Below are positions 7,845 through 16,088 of a stretch of 32,016 nucleotides of DNA, piece after piece (positions within the stretch are counted from its first letter, which is position 1; every line of letters starts with the position of its first letter). This DNA comes from Phormidium sp. FACHB-1136. Its GTDB lineage: Bacteria; Cyanobacteriota; Cyanobacteriia; Phormidesmidales; Phormidesmidaceae. The translations under genes were made by a program, and so were the position numbers. The stretch covers positions 1-32,016 of the forward strand of contig NZ_JACJRS010000066.1 of the NCBI RefSeq assembly GCF_014697375.1, read 5' to 3'. A model generated the notes under the pieces. It was not told where the DNA came from and did no database searches. It worked only from the letters and a program-made list of their open reading frames with translations.

Positions 7845-8117
7845 ATGTTGTGCTCTCCCTCTGCTCCGCTGTCTAGCCCATCTCCGGCGCTTACCCTTCC
7901 CCTCGACCTAGATCGGGTCGCCACTTGGGAGGTTTACCGCCGCTTGCAAGATCTCTCGATTCCCTGCCATTGCGGGGTGCATCAACCCCTGCGGGTTTCC
8001 GCCGAAACGCCCCTGGCCCTGGCCCAAATTTGGAGCGTCGTGAAAACCCAAATCGCCCCCAAGGCAGACCAGGTCGCCCACCTCAACCGCTGCTGGCAGC
8101 AAAGGATCTCGAAATGA
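7845..8117 (+). CDS. Conserved cyanobacterial small protein (Asr1309-type), function unknown
   Basis: A 90-aa soluble protein. The core WEVYRRLQDLSIPCHCGVHQPL (residues about 28-49, written here as two adjacent motifs WEVYRRLQ and PCHCG.HQPL) and the ending LNRCWQQRI recur in short cyanobacterial proteins of unknown function. The C-x-C and His residues could bind a metal, which is inference. Its stop overlaps the start of the ferredoxin-domain gene (ATGA at 8114-8117), so the two are translationally coupled and probably act together. Confidence 0.72.
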   Translation: MLCSPSAPLSSPSPALTLPLDLDRVATWEVYRRLQDLSIPCHCGVHQPLRVSAETPLALAQIWSVVKTQIAPKADQVAHLNRCWQQRISK

Positions 8118-8866
8118 TGCGCGATGAATCCCCTCGATTTTCCCGGCCTGTCTCGGCGGTGATGGTCGCCCCCGTTCAGCCCGTTCTTCAGCCCTCCGCC
8201 CCCAGTCCCCACCAGCCCCAGGGCCAGGTTCTGCGCGGCAGGTATGCGGCCCCCCTGCGGTCGGCCAAGGGCAAAATTAAAGGGCTGATTCTCCACGCTG
8301 CCGAGGGCGAACTGGCGATTAAGCTGCCCAAGTATCTACGTCCGATGCTGGTGCGCGAACTGCAACCCGGTACTTGGGTACAGGTGTGGGCCGACCGCGA
8401 CGATGACCGCTGGCGGGGCATGAACCTGATTCCCTGGCCTGAGGCCGAGGTGCCCCAGGCCCTAAAGGATGCCCTGGTTCAATCCGCTACGGTTGCAGAA
8501 AAAAATGTAGCCGCGTTGCCATCATTGGTACGAGTTCAGGATGGCCTCACGGATCAGGGACTTCAGGGATTATTGACAACGCACGAGGCCAAACAACCAT
8601 CATCCAATCAACAATCCGCGCCAAAAAAAGCCTGTCTTCAGGTCTGTCGTAAGGGCAAATGCTTTAAGCAGGGCGGGCAGCACATCCTGCAAGCGCTTCA
8701 GTCCGAAGTCGAGAGCAACCCCGATTTGCAACACATCACCGTGGAAGGCACAGGCTGCATGGGAGCCTGCAAACAGGGGCCAAACCTGCGGGTGATGCCC
8801 CAGAAAAAAATGCACAGCCGAGTTACTCCCGACCGTGCAATCGCACTTTTGGCCCACTGTCAATGA
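8114..8866 (+). CDS. (2Fe-2S) thioredoxin-like ferredoxin domain protein
   Basis: The ATG at 8114 overlaps the stop of the 90-aa gene and gives 250 aa. Residues about 36-115 form a small domain preceded by a Pro-rich linker (AKGKIKGLILHAAEGELAIK). Residues about 170-248 form a thioredoxin-like [2Fe-2S] ferredoxin domain. Its candidate ligands are Cys174, Cys178, Cys183, Cys215 and Cys219, in CLQVCRKGKC and GCMGACKQGP, the pattern seen in NuoE/Shethna-type ferredoxins. The protein probably transfers electrons in the cytoplasm; partner unknown. An upstream frame extension to 7925 would overlap the 90-aa gene almost fully and is not accepted. Confidence 0.85.
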   Translation: MMRDESPRFSRPVSAVMVAPVQPVLQPSAPSPHQPQGQVLRGRYAAPLRSAKGKIKGLILHAAEGELAIKLPKYLRPMLVRELQPGTWVQVWADRDDDRWRGMNLIPWPEAEVPQALKDALVQSATVAEKNVAALPSLVRVQDGLTDQGLQGLLTTHEAKQPSSNQQSAPKKACLQVCRKGKCFKQGGQHILQALQSEVESNPDLQHITVEGTGCMGACKQGPNLRVMPQKKMHSRVTPDRAIALLAHCQ

Positions 8867-8894
8867 TGATGATCCGTCTTTCCCGCACAGGCGG

Positions 8895-8921
8895 AAACCT
8901 AAGGTTAGGCCACCTAGGTTT
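8895..8921. terminator. Candidate bidirectional terminator between convergent genes
   Basis: The arms AAACCTAAGG (8895-8904) and CCTAGGTTT (8913-8921) pair with one bulged A around an 8-base loop. The hairpin sits between the stop of the ferredoxin-domain gene (+) and that of dps (-). The stem has A and T runs at its base. No long U tract follows, so the call is tentative. Confidence 0.35.
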
Positions 8922-8991
8922 GTGGATTCCCGTTGTCCCGGAAATCACGGGTTACGGTGTGGGCGTTGTCCTCATAAACCGACCGACGGCT

Positions 8992-9528
8992 TTACCAGGC
9001 CAGTTTCAGGCTGTCGGGGGTGAGGAAGTGCTCCAGGTGATAGGCCCGCTCTTCGGTCTTCAGCAAAATTTGCTCGTAGAGGTAGCGGGTGGCCCGGTCG
9101 CCCAAACTTTCGGCCTGGGAGGCCAGCCGACGAATCAGCTCAACCATGGCCTGTTCGGCCTTCAGGTCGTTGGCGATCATCGTCCGGCAGCGGTAGACAT
9201 CATCCCCCTCCGGCTCGAAGGCGCAGAGATTGGCCAGGGTTGCCAGTCGCCCAGCGGGAACACCGCCCAGCCCGTGCAGCCGCTCACCCACCTCATGGGC
9301 GTGCTCCTGAACGGCCTCGTAGCTCTCCGAGAAAAAGTCGTGGAGCATGTAATACTCCGAACCTTCCACCACAAAATGATGCTTTTGGTACTGCATATAC
9401 AGGGCCATAAAGCTGGCGTAAACGGTGCCCAGCCCTTCAATAATCGGCTCTGTGACCGACGTTTCCAGCCCAATGCAGTTGTCCGCAACCTCTCCGTAGG
9501 ATTGCAGCAGGGTTTCGGTGATAGGCAT
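8992..9528 (-). CDS. dps: Dps-family ferritin-like protein (DpsA type)
   Basis: Starting at the ATG at 9528 gives 178 aa, a normal Dps length. That start has an AAGGAG Shine-Dalgarno sequence 6 bases upstream; an upstream in-frame codon would add 25 residues without a ribosome site. The block [20 protein letters not shown] (residues 49-68) is the Dps ferroxidase-centre signature: His51 and His63 match the inter-subunit iron ligands and Glu68 the acidic ligand. Dps dodecamers oxidise Fe(II) with H2O2, store iron and can protect DNA. The gene is divergent from a Fur-family regulator across a gap that contains Fur-box-like sequence, so iron- or peroxide-dependent control is likely. Confidence 0.88.
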   Translation of the reverse strand: MPITETLLQSYGEVADNCIGLETSVTEPIIEGLGTVYASFMALYMQYQKHHFVVEGSEYYMLHDFFSESYEAVQEHAHEVGERLHGLGGVPAGRLATLANLCAFEPEGDDVYRCRTMIANDLKAEQAMVELIRRLASQAESLGDRATRYLYEQILLKTEERAYHLEHFLTPDSLKLAW

Positions 9529-9856
9529 AGCACTCTCCTTAAAGTTGGCGTTATTTGGCCCATTCCAGCCATTCACAACGGGGAACATTCTCAACCCATT
9601 CATCGAAATCCTAGATTCCCCATGAATGGGCTATTGTCCCCATTGAGAAATGTGATGACATGGTTCAAAAAGGGTGGATTGAGATCCGGTGGTCGTGGGT
9701 TATTTAACTTTCGTCCCGTCGTTTAGATCCTTGATTCTTAGCTATTTCACAGGGCTGTGATGATTAGGAACCGAAGGAGTCTGAAGTTTGATGATAGTTT
9801 TTTTAGCTCAAAAAAACAAGGGTAGTAGGCTACCGTTGGGATTCTATTCTTATTAG

Positions 9857-9877
9857 CGAAAATCATTTTCAATAACC
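9857..9877. promoter_or_regulatory. Fur-box-like palindrome (copy 1)
   Basis: Contains the perfect 13-bp palindrome GAAAATCATTTTC. The 15-base core CGAAAATCATTTTCA agrees with the 7-1-7 Fur consensus TGATAATnATTATCA at all but three fixed positions. It recurs 65 bp away as a less perfect copy. Confidence 0.55.
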
Positions 9878-9921
9878 TCTTTAAGGTCTACGATATCTCC
9901 GCAATGATGATCCTCATTTAT

Positions 9922-9942
9922 CGAAAGTTAATTTCAATAGCC
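9922..9942. promoter_or_regulatory. Fur-box-like element (copy 2)
   Basis: Same length as copy 1, with 17 of 21 positions identical (shared CGAAA, TTTCAATA and CC). The palindrome is weaker here (GAAAGTTAATTTC). It lies about 80-100 bp upstream of the Fur-family start. Confidence 0.45.
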
Positions 9943-10022
9943 GCTCTTTCCGGCGTGATGAGGTCGTCACCTTAAATGCTTTCTTGTTGTACTTAGATTG
10001 AGATGTGAATACCGTGGTTTGG

Positions 10023-10532
10023 ATGCTAGAGACCAACATGGATGCAAACAGTGCCAGCCCACCGGATCCTCCGGGCCCCCAAGATCTAATCAGTCCTGGG
10101 ATATTGAAGGAAACCCTAAACCGAGAAGGGTTTCGGCTAACGGTGCAGCGCCAAAAAATTCTGGCTTTGTTTGAAGCCAACGCCAACCGTCACCACCTCA
10201 GTGCCGAGGAAATTCATCAGTATTTGGGGAAACAGGGCGAAAAAATTAGCGTGTCCACCGTGTATCGGGCGCTACATGTGATGGTGAAATTGGGCCTTTT
10301 GCAGGAATTAGAACTCGCGGAAGGGCGCAAATACTACGAACTCAAAAGTCCCATTTGGGAACAGCATCACCACCTGGTTTGTGTGCAGTGCGGTGATGTG
10401 CAGGAATTTGAAGACGACGCCATTACCGAAGTGACGGCCCAGGAAACTCGCAATCGGGGGTTTTCCCTGCTAGATGGTCAATTTACGGTCTATGGTATTT
10501 GCCCCCGCTGTCAGGGGCGGATGGAGGGGTAG
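10023..10532 (+). CDS. Fur-family transcriptional regulator
   Basis: About 170 aa. It has a winged-helix DNA-binding domain with FRLTVQRQKILALF and HLSAEEIHQYL, plus recognition helix region ISVSTVYRALHVM. The dimerisation domain has the HHHLVCVQCGD metal motif and a second CPRC motif, so both structural-zinc CxxC pairs are present. The sequence ELAEGRKYYEL resembles true Fur (FurA) more than cyanobacterial PerR, which lacks the CxxC pairs. Subtype remains uncertain, so no symbol is given. The start is ambiguous between GTG 10005, ATG 10023 and ATG 10038; none has a strong ribosome site. Its position divergent from dps with Fur-box-like sequence between suggests autoregulation and control of dps. 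Confidence 0.87.
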   Translation: MLETNMDANSASPPDPPGPQDLISPGILKETLNREGFRLTVQRQKILALFEANANRHHLSAEEIHQYLGKQGEKISVSTVYRALHVMVKLGLLQELELAEGRKYYELKSPIWEQHHHLVCVQCGDVQEFEDDAITEVTAQETRNRGFSLLDGQFTVYGICPRCQGRMEG

Positions 10533-10567
10533 GCCACACCAGTGGCGACAGTCCGTTTGTTGGACTG
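10533..10567. terminator. Two adjacent hairpins between convergent genes
   Basis: Hairpin 1 is GCCAC-ACCA-GTGGC (10533-10546). Hairpin 2 is CAGTCC-GTTTGTT-GGACTG (10549-10567). They follow the stop of the Fur-family gene and face the protease gene that ends at 10635. They are likely transcription stops for one or both strands, although a clear U tract is missing. Confidence 0.4.
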
Positions 10568-10634
10568 GGAATCGGGGTTTTCCAATTCGAATTTGGGATG
10601 ACAGGATCGCGATGATGAGTCGTGGATCTTGACG

Positions 10635-12011
10635 CTAAGGTTCCGTGGGTTGCACTTGGCCCAGTTGCCGTGGTCCCTGGCTACTTTGGCGGGCAATGAT
10701 GGTCTGCTCTAGCACCTCGGCAGCTCGCACGAATTGAGGATCGGTGTCAGTGCCGAGACGGCTGGGGTTGGCAAACAGTTCGCTGCGCTGGCGCTCGTTG
10801 AGTTCCACCGTGACATCGGGGGTGATGCCTTTGCGGCTGATGTCGGTGCCGTTGGGGGTGAAGTAGTGGGCCACGGTCACCGTCAGGCCAGAGCCATCGG
10901 ACAGACCATGCAGGGTTTGCACCAGGGCTTTGCCAAAGGTGGGGGTGCCAACCACGGTGGCGCGGCGATTATCTTGCAGGGCTCCGGTAAGAATTTCGCT
11001 AGAGCTAGCGGAACGGCGATCCACCAATACCGTGAGGGGCAGTTGGGTTAGGGCGGTGCGGTTAGCGGAGAGGGATTCCGTGGTGCCATCGCGGTAGACG
11101 GTGCGGACGATGGGGCCATGTTGCAGCCACATACGGCCAATGTCGATGCTGGCGAACAGCAGGCCACCGGGGTTGCCGCGCAGATCCAGCACAAAGCCCT
11201 CCACGCCCTCCTGGGTGAGGCTGAGGATCGCCCGCTCCATTTGTTCGGCGGCGTGGGCGTTAAATTCCATGAGCCGAATGTAGCCAATGGGTCGTCCTCC
11301 CACGGTGCGACGGGTATATTCTACGGCGGGCATTTCCATCCGAGCGCGGGTGACGATGATGCTGCGAGGGGTGCCACCATTGCGGGCCACGCTGAGGGTG
11401 ACCTGGGAGTTCTCGGCTCCGCGCAGGCGTTGATTCACCCCTTCCGCCGTCAGGTTACTGGTGCTTTGGCCATCCACCATCACCAGATGATCGCCCACGA
11501 CTAAGCCAGCCTGTTCGGCGGGAGATCCGGGGGTGATGGCGGTAATCACCACGCGGTTGTCGTTGCGCTGCACCTGCACCCCAATGCCGGATACTTCCCC
11601 AGCGGTTTGGTCGGTGAGGTCGGAATATTCTGTGGGCGAGAGAAAGCGGGTGTAGGGATCGTTCAACTGGCGCAGGGCGGCACGAAGAGCATTGTAGGCC
11701 GCTTCAGGAGAGCTATATTCCTGGCCGAGGAGGCGCTGGCGGGTGGCCTGCCAATCGGTGTGGTTAAAGTGATCGTCTACATACTCACGGTTAACAATCT
11801 GCCAAGCCTGGTCGAGGACAACCTTAGGGCTATCTTGCAGGGTCGAGCCAGCGGTAGCGGTAGCCCGATTACTGGTCGGCAGGCGCAGGGCATCATTGGT
11901 AGACGCCTTGACCTCCTCAAGGCCAATCATCCCTAGGGCAGCGGCGGCAAGGGGGGCGAGGAGAACGGCACGCAGCGGAAAGGAAGACAGTCTGGATGGA
12001 AAAGCCAACAT
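10635..12011 (-). CDS. ctpA: Carboxyl-terminal processing serine protease, S41 family (CtpA/B type)
   Basis: 458 aa from the ATG at 12011 (an upstream TTG at 12020 is less likely). A signal peptide (FPSRLSSFPLRAVLLAPLAA) leads to the lumen or periplasm. An N-terminal helical part with EYSSPEAAYNALRAALRQL is followed by a PDZ domain (GIGVQVQRNDNRVVITAITP and on). The S41 catalytic core comes next, with the nucleophile in DRRSASSSEIL and the general-base lysine in TFGKALVQ. The C-terminus has the usual KGITPDV segment. In cyanobacteria CtpA trims the D1 precursor of photosystem II, while CtpB and CtpC are paralogues; eye inspection cannot exclude CtpB, so the symbol is provisional. Confidence 0.85.
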   Translation of the reverse strand: MLAFPSRLSSFPLRAVLLAPLAAAALGMIGLEEVKASTNDALRLPTSNRATATAGSTLQDSPKVVLDQAWQIVNREYVDDHFNHTDWQATRQRLLGQEYSSPEAAYNALRAALRQLNDPYTRFLSPTEYSDLTDQTAGEVSGIGVQVQRNDNRVVITAITPGSPAEQAGLVVGDHLVMVDGQSTSNLTAEGVNQRLRGAENSQVTLSVARNGGTPRSIIVTRARMEMPAVEYTRRTVGGRPIGYIRLMEFNAHAAEQMERAILSLTQEGVEGFVLDLRGNPGGLLFASIDIGRMWLQHGPIVRTVYRDGTTESLSANRTALTQLPLTVLVDRRSASSSEILTGALQDNRRATVVGTPTFGKALVQTLHGLSDGSGLTVTVAHYFTPNGTDISRKGITPDVTVELNERQRSELFANPSRLGTDTDPQFVRAAEVLEQTIIARQSSQGPRQLGQVQPTEP

Positions 12012-12235
12012 AGCAAGCAATGCCCTGGAGGGGAAACGGGGGATTGGTCGGGTTGGCTGGATGGGCGAAAAATCTACAAAAACGAGCTAACTTGCCTAGG
12101 AAAATTCCCAAAATAGAAGTTTCGCCCCCGTCTACGATGCCATCGGCCACCATCGCCACGGGTATCCCGCCACCTTGGCCCCATTGTGACGGATAGCTCA
12201 AAGCTTTGGCCAGATGGCTGTGCCAATTTTGAAGA

Positions 12236-14503
12236 ATGACACAGATTTTTTTAAGGTTCGTAACGAAAGGTCGGTCGGCCCACTCCACTGCGAGGGCACC
12301 CCATCGACCGATGGGCGTACCCAGGTCGCTCAGGAAACCGCTGCGGATGGCCCGTCGCTGTGGGCAGGGTTGGCGCTTCCTGTTAGGGTTACTGATAGCC
12401 CTTGGTGTTGCCGTAATGTCTATGTCTGCGATTCCTGTATCTGCCCAATCCCTTGCCTATCCCCCCAGCCCCCGCCAGCCCCAGGTGGATCTATACCACG
12501 GCATCGAGGTGGCCGATCCCTACCGCTGGCTGGAGGATCCGCAATCCGCCGAAACCCAAGCCTGGATTGAGGCCCAGAATCAATTGACCTTCGACTACCT
12601 GGCCGCACTGCCGGGACGGGATACCCTCAACCAACGGCTGACGGCACTGTGGAACTACGAGCGCTACGGCACCCCCTTTAAGCGGGGTGGGCGATATTTT
12701 TACTTCAAAAACGACGGGCTGCAAAACCAGAGCGTCCTCTATACCCTGCCCAGCCTGGAGGCCGAACCTAGGGTACTTCTGGATCCCAACACGCTTTCTG
12801 AGGATGGTACCGTGGCCCTCAGTGGCATGGCCGTCAGCGAAAACGGGGCATATTTGGCCTACGGACTCTCTGCCAGCGGCTCGGACTGGGTGGAATGGCG
12901 GGTGCGAGACATTGAAACTGGAGAAGACACCGACGACCTGCTGAAGTGGGTGAAATTTTCCGGGGCCTCCTGGAGCCACGACCACCAGGGCTTTTTCTAC
13001 AGCCGCTTCGACGAACCCGACCCCACCAACCTCCACGAGGCGGTGAACTATTACCAAAAGCTCTACTACCACCGCCTGGGCACCCCCCAAACCGAAGACC
13101 TGCTGATCTACGAACGACCCGACCAAAAGGAATGGGGCTTCAGCGGCGGCGTTACCGAGGATGGCCGCTACCTGGTGATTTCCGTGTGGCGCGGCACCGA
13201 CCCCAACAACCTGGTGTTCTACAAGGATTTGGCGAACCCGGAAAGCCCCGTCACTGAGCTGATTTCCGAGTTCGAGGCCAACTACAGCTTTGTAGATAAC
13301 CAGGGCACCCGGTTTTGGTTCCGCACCGACCTGAAAGCCCCCAAGGGTCGCCTGATTGCCATTGACCTCACCCAGCCCGACCCCGACCACTGGCAGGAAG
13401 TCATCCCCGAAGGCGAGGATACCCTGGAGGGGGTGAGTTTGCTGAACCATCAGTTTGTGGTGGACTACCTCAAAGACGCCTATACCCAAATCCAGATTTA
13501 CGCCCTGGATGGCACCTGGGTGCGGGATGTGGAACTGCCGGGGATCGGCTCGGCGGGGGGCTTTGACGGCAAGCGCGAAGACACCGAAACCTTCTACAGC
13601 TTCACCAGCTTCACGGTGCCCAACACCCTCTACCGCTACGACCTGATCACCGGGGAAAGCACCCTCTACCGCGCCGCCCAGGTGGATTTTGACCCCAATG
13701 CCTACGAAACCCGCCAGGTGTTCTACCCTAGCGCCGATGGCACCCCCATTCCCATGTTCATCACCCACAAACGGGGGCTAGAACTCAACGGCCAAAATCC
13801 CACCCTGCTCTACGGCTACGGTGGCTTTAACGTGTCCCTGACTCCGGCCTTTTCGGTCAGTAACCTGGTGTGGATGGAGATGGGCGGCGTCTATGCGGTG
13901 CCAAATCTGCGCGGCGGCGGCGAATACGGCGAAGACTGGCACCAGGCCGGAACCAAGCTCAACAAGCAAAACGTGTTTGACGACTTCATCGCGGCGGCCC
14001 AATGGCTGATCGACCAGGGCTACACGACCTCTGCCAAACTGGGCATCATGGGCGGCAGCAACGGCGGCCTGCTGGTGGGAGCCTGCATGACCCAACGGCC
14101 CGACCTCTTCGCCGTGGCCCTGCCCGCCGTGGGGGTGCTGGATATGCTGCGGTTTAACCAGTTCACCATCGGCTGGGCCTGGGAGTCGGACTACGGATCG
14201 CCCCAAAATGAGGCGGAATTCCGCGCCCTCTACGCCTACTCGCCCCTCCACAACCTGCAACCGGGCACCGCCTACCCCGCCACCCTGATCACCACCGCCG
14301 ACCACGATGACCGAGTCGTTCCGGCCCACAGCTTTAAGTTCGCAGCGGCCCTGCAACAGGCTCAGGCTGGCGAGGATCCCGTTCTAATCCGCATTGACAC
14401 CAAAGCAGGCCACGGGGCAGGCAAACCCACCGCCAAGGTAATCGAAGAAGCCGCTGACAAATGGGCCTTCTTGGCTCGCCACACGGGCCTCACTCTGCCT
14501 TAG
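12236..14503 (+). CDS. Prolyl oligopeptidase, S9A family, exported
   Basis: 755 aa. The N-terminus has a basic segment and hydrophobic helix (WRFLLGLLIALGVAVMSMSA) ending in VSAQS, a likely signal peptide, so the enzyme is probably periplasmic. The N-terminal beta-propeller starts with VDLYHGIEVADPYRWLEDPQ, the typical S9A opening. The C-terminal alpha/beta-hydrolase domain has the nucleophile in GGSNGGLL, the acid in DHDDRVVPAHSFKF and the histidine in KAGHGAGKP. The family cleaves short peptides after proline. Length matches the family (about 700) plus the signal. An internal ATG at 12314 is an alternative start that keeps the signal peptide. It is convergent with the pentapeptide gene, 10 bp apart. 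Confidence 0.93.
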   Translation: MTQIFLRFVTKGRSAHSTARAPHRPMGVPRSLRKPLRMARRCGQGWRFLLGLLIALGVAVMSMSAIPVSAQSLAYPPSPRQPQVDLYHGIEVADPYRWLEDPQSAETQAWIEAQNQLTFDYLAALPGRDTLNQRLTALWNYERYGTPFKRGGRYFYFKNDGLQNQSVLYTLPSLEAEPRVLLDPNTLSEDGTVALSGMAVSENGAYLAYGLSASGSDWVEWRVRDIETGEDTDDLLKWVKFSGASWSHDHQGFFYSRFDEPDPTNLHEAVNYYQKLYYHRLGTPQTEDLLIYERPDQKEWGFSGGVTEDGRYLVISVWRGTDPNNLVFYKDLANPESPVTELISEFEANYSFVDNQGTRFWFRTDLKAPKGRLIAIDLTQPDPDHWQEVIPEGEDTLEGVSLLNHQFVVDYLKDAYTQIQIYALDGTWVRDVELPGIGSAGGFDGKREDTETFYSFTSFTVPNTLYRYDLITGESTLYRAAQVDFDPNAYETRQVFYPSADGTPIPMFITHKRGLELNGQNPTLLYGYGGFNVSLTPAFSVSNLVWMEMGGVYAVPNLRGGGEYGEDWHQAGTKLNKQNVFDDFIAAAQWLIDQGYTTSAKLGIMGGSNGGLLVGACMTQRPDLFAVALPAVGVLDMLRFNQFTIGWAWESDYGSPQNEAEFRALYAYSPLHNLQPGTAYPATLITTADHDDRVVPAHSFKFAAALQQAQAGEDPVLIRIDTKAGHGAGKPTAKVIEEAADKWAFLARHTGLTLP

Positions 14504-14513
14504 GATCGGGGGT

Positions 14514-15911
14514 TCAACTGGCTTTGGGGACCGCTGGGCTAACGGACATCCAGCCCTTCACCAGGGCCAGGGGCACGCTGATGTAGGGGTTTTGGGCAAA
14601 CACGCGCACCAGTTCGCCACTGCCCGATTCTAGAGCCTTGAGCAAGCGAGCTTTGAAGGCAGGGTTGCTGAGGGCTTTTTTCTGGAGGGCTTGGCCCACC
14701 ACCTTAGGCCGTTGATCGGGGGGAACCTGGGCCGATTGGGTAGAAAGCTGTTGGAATAGGCTTTCCACCTGTATCACCAGTTCCCAATCGGGGATGGTGT
14801 CTTGGCTGGTGCTGTGATTGCGCTGTACGGATTGTTGCCGTCCTCCGGCTTCGATGGTGTCGGCAAAGTTGCCAATGTTGGCTCCACGTAGGTCGTACTT
14901 CGATACACCCGTCATAGTATTGTTCTCCAAAACAGAAACAGATTGCACGTACACATTGCGCTGGCTCATCACCCTCAGCAAATCGAGCAGCTCGTCGTTT
15001 TGCCGTTGGATGGTGGCCAGTTGGTCTTCCTTCATTTGAATTTGATGGCGGTAGTATTCGTCGGTGTCGGCATAGCCTCGGGGTAGATAGGTGACGGATT
15101 GGGGCTGGCCGAGGGCAGGTTTGAGGCTGGGCACTCCCACTCGCACCAGCAGGTCGCCGTTGGCCTGTTGTTCCACGGACTGCAAGTAAATATCGGGGCC
15201 GTGGGCCATGGTGGGCGAGGGCCAAACGATGCGGTAGACCAGATGGCCCAGCGCTTCATCGGACTCGCTGATGGCTTGGTAGAACTGCTTGAGGGCCGAC
15301 CGAAAGCCGTGGGTGTAGGAATTCACCTCCACGTCCTCAGCGTCGGGTTCCACACAGGACAGGACGTAGACGTGCTCGCAGGTGGCCTGTTGCAGGGTGG
15401 CGATCACCTGAATATCGAGGTCGGAGACAACAACGCCCGTTAGGTTGGCCCCGGCTAGGTTGGCCCCGGTCAACACCACATCGGTCAAGTTGGCCCCTTT
15501 TAGATTGGCCCCGGCTAGGTTGGCCTGGGCGAGGGTTGCGCCATTCAGATGGCACGTACTGAGGTTGGCCCCAGAGAGGTCGGCCCCGGTGAGGGTACTT
15601 TGGGACAAATTGGCACTGCTTAGATCCGCCTGGGTGAGGTTGGCCTGGGAGAGGTTGGCGCTGGACAGGTTCGCACTGCCCAAACTTGCAGCCCGGAGGT
15701 CAGACCGACTGAGATCGGCCCCCCACAAATCGGCAGAGTAGAGATCCGCCTGGTGCAGATCGGCATCACTGAGGTTGGCGGCAGCGAGGTCTATGGCGCA
15801 CAGAAAGGCATGGCTGAGATCGGGATGAAGGTCTGGCTCCTCCTGTCGCCAGTGATTCCAGTGTTCGATACTGTATTGCTTAAGATGCATGAGGTGGGTC
15901 AGGTCGCTCAT
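14514..15911 (-). CDS. Pentapeptide-repeat protein with cyanobacterial C-terminal module
   Basis: The ATG at 15911 gives 465 aa and has a GGAGGT ribosome site 8 bases upstream; the longer frame to 15983 lacks one. Residues about 30-165 hold roughly 26 A(N/D)Lxx pentapeptides, which fold as a right-handed quadrilateral beta-helix. Residues 170-285 form a mixed domain, followed by a short coiled coil (about 290-320). A motif SKYDLRGANIGNFADTIE is at 337-354. The C-terminal helical module (375-465, VESLFQQLS through PYISVPLALVKGW) resembles the end of many cyanobacterial pentapeptide proteins that finish with HP.VNI...IEGW. The function is unknown; the beta-helix suggests a scaffold. It is 177 bp downstream of the signalling operon and might belong to it. 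Confidence 0.85.
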   Translation of the reverse strand: MSDLTHLMHLKQYSIEHWNHWRQEEPDLHPDLSHAFLCAIDLAAANLSDADLHQADLYSADLWGADLSRSDLRAASLGSANLSSANLSQANLTQADLSSANLSQSTLTGADLSGANLSTCHLNGATLAQANLAGANLKGANLTDVVLTGANLAGANLTGVVVSDLDIQVIATLQQATCEHVYVLSCVEPDAEDVEVNSYTHGFRSALKQFYQAISESDEALGHLVYRIVWPSPTMAHGPDIYLQSVEQQANGDLLVRVGVPSLKPALGQPQSVTYLPRGYADTDEYYRHQIQMKEDQLATIQRQNDELLDLLRVMSQRNVYVQSVSVLENNTMTGVSKYDLRGANIGNFADTIEAGGRQQSVQRNHSTSQDTIPDWELVIQVESLFQQLSTQSAQVPPDQRPKVVGQALQKKALSNPAFKARLLKALESGSGELVRVFAQNPYISVPLALVKGWMSVSPAVPKAS

Positions 15912-16088
15912 AGCAGGCACCTCCCCTGAGTAAATGGCCCTGATGGTAAAGGAAAGAGACTTCAGCCGAGGAAACAGATGCACGATGGAAGGGGCTGAGG
16001 TCAGCGACGATTCGGATAAACGACGTCAATCAACGACGGATACGAACAGTAGATGCACGAGGGGGCAAGGGAAGGGGCAAGGGAGTGG

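Larger units (their letters stand above)
9529..10022. promoter_or_regulatory. dps/fur-family divergent regulatory region
   Basis: About 490 bp without coding sequence. Part of it (about 9740-9960) is far more AT-rich than the neighbourhood. It holds two Fur-box-like elements (9857-9877 and 9922-9942) and an ATGATGATCCTCATTTATC stretch from about 9904. These would suit shared control of the divergent dps and Fur-family genes. Confidence 0.5.

Noticed and set aside
7925..8113. Possible longer N-terminus of the ferredoxin-domain protein
   Set aside because: Would overlap the 90-aa gene almost completely; the ATGA overlap at 8114 is a better start.
8863..9726. 287-aa plus-strand open frame
   Set aside because: It is antisense to dps, which has a good ribosome site and ferroxidase motif.
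12491..13768. 425-aa minus-strand open frame
   Set aside because: It is the mirror of the prolyl oligopeptidase gene, which has clear family motifs in the other strand. The minus-strand product is Val/Gly/His-rich with no domain.
13778..14356. 192-aa minus-strand open frame
   Set aside because: Shadow of the catalytic domain of the prolyl oligopeptidase.
15463..15800. Repetitive DNA resembling a tandem repeat locus
   Set aside because: The 15-bp periodicity is simply the codon pattern of pentapeptides A(N/D)Lxx.
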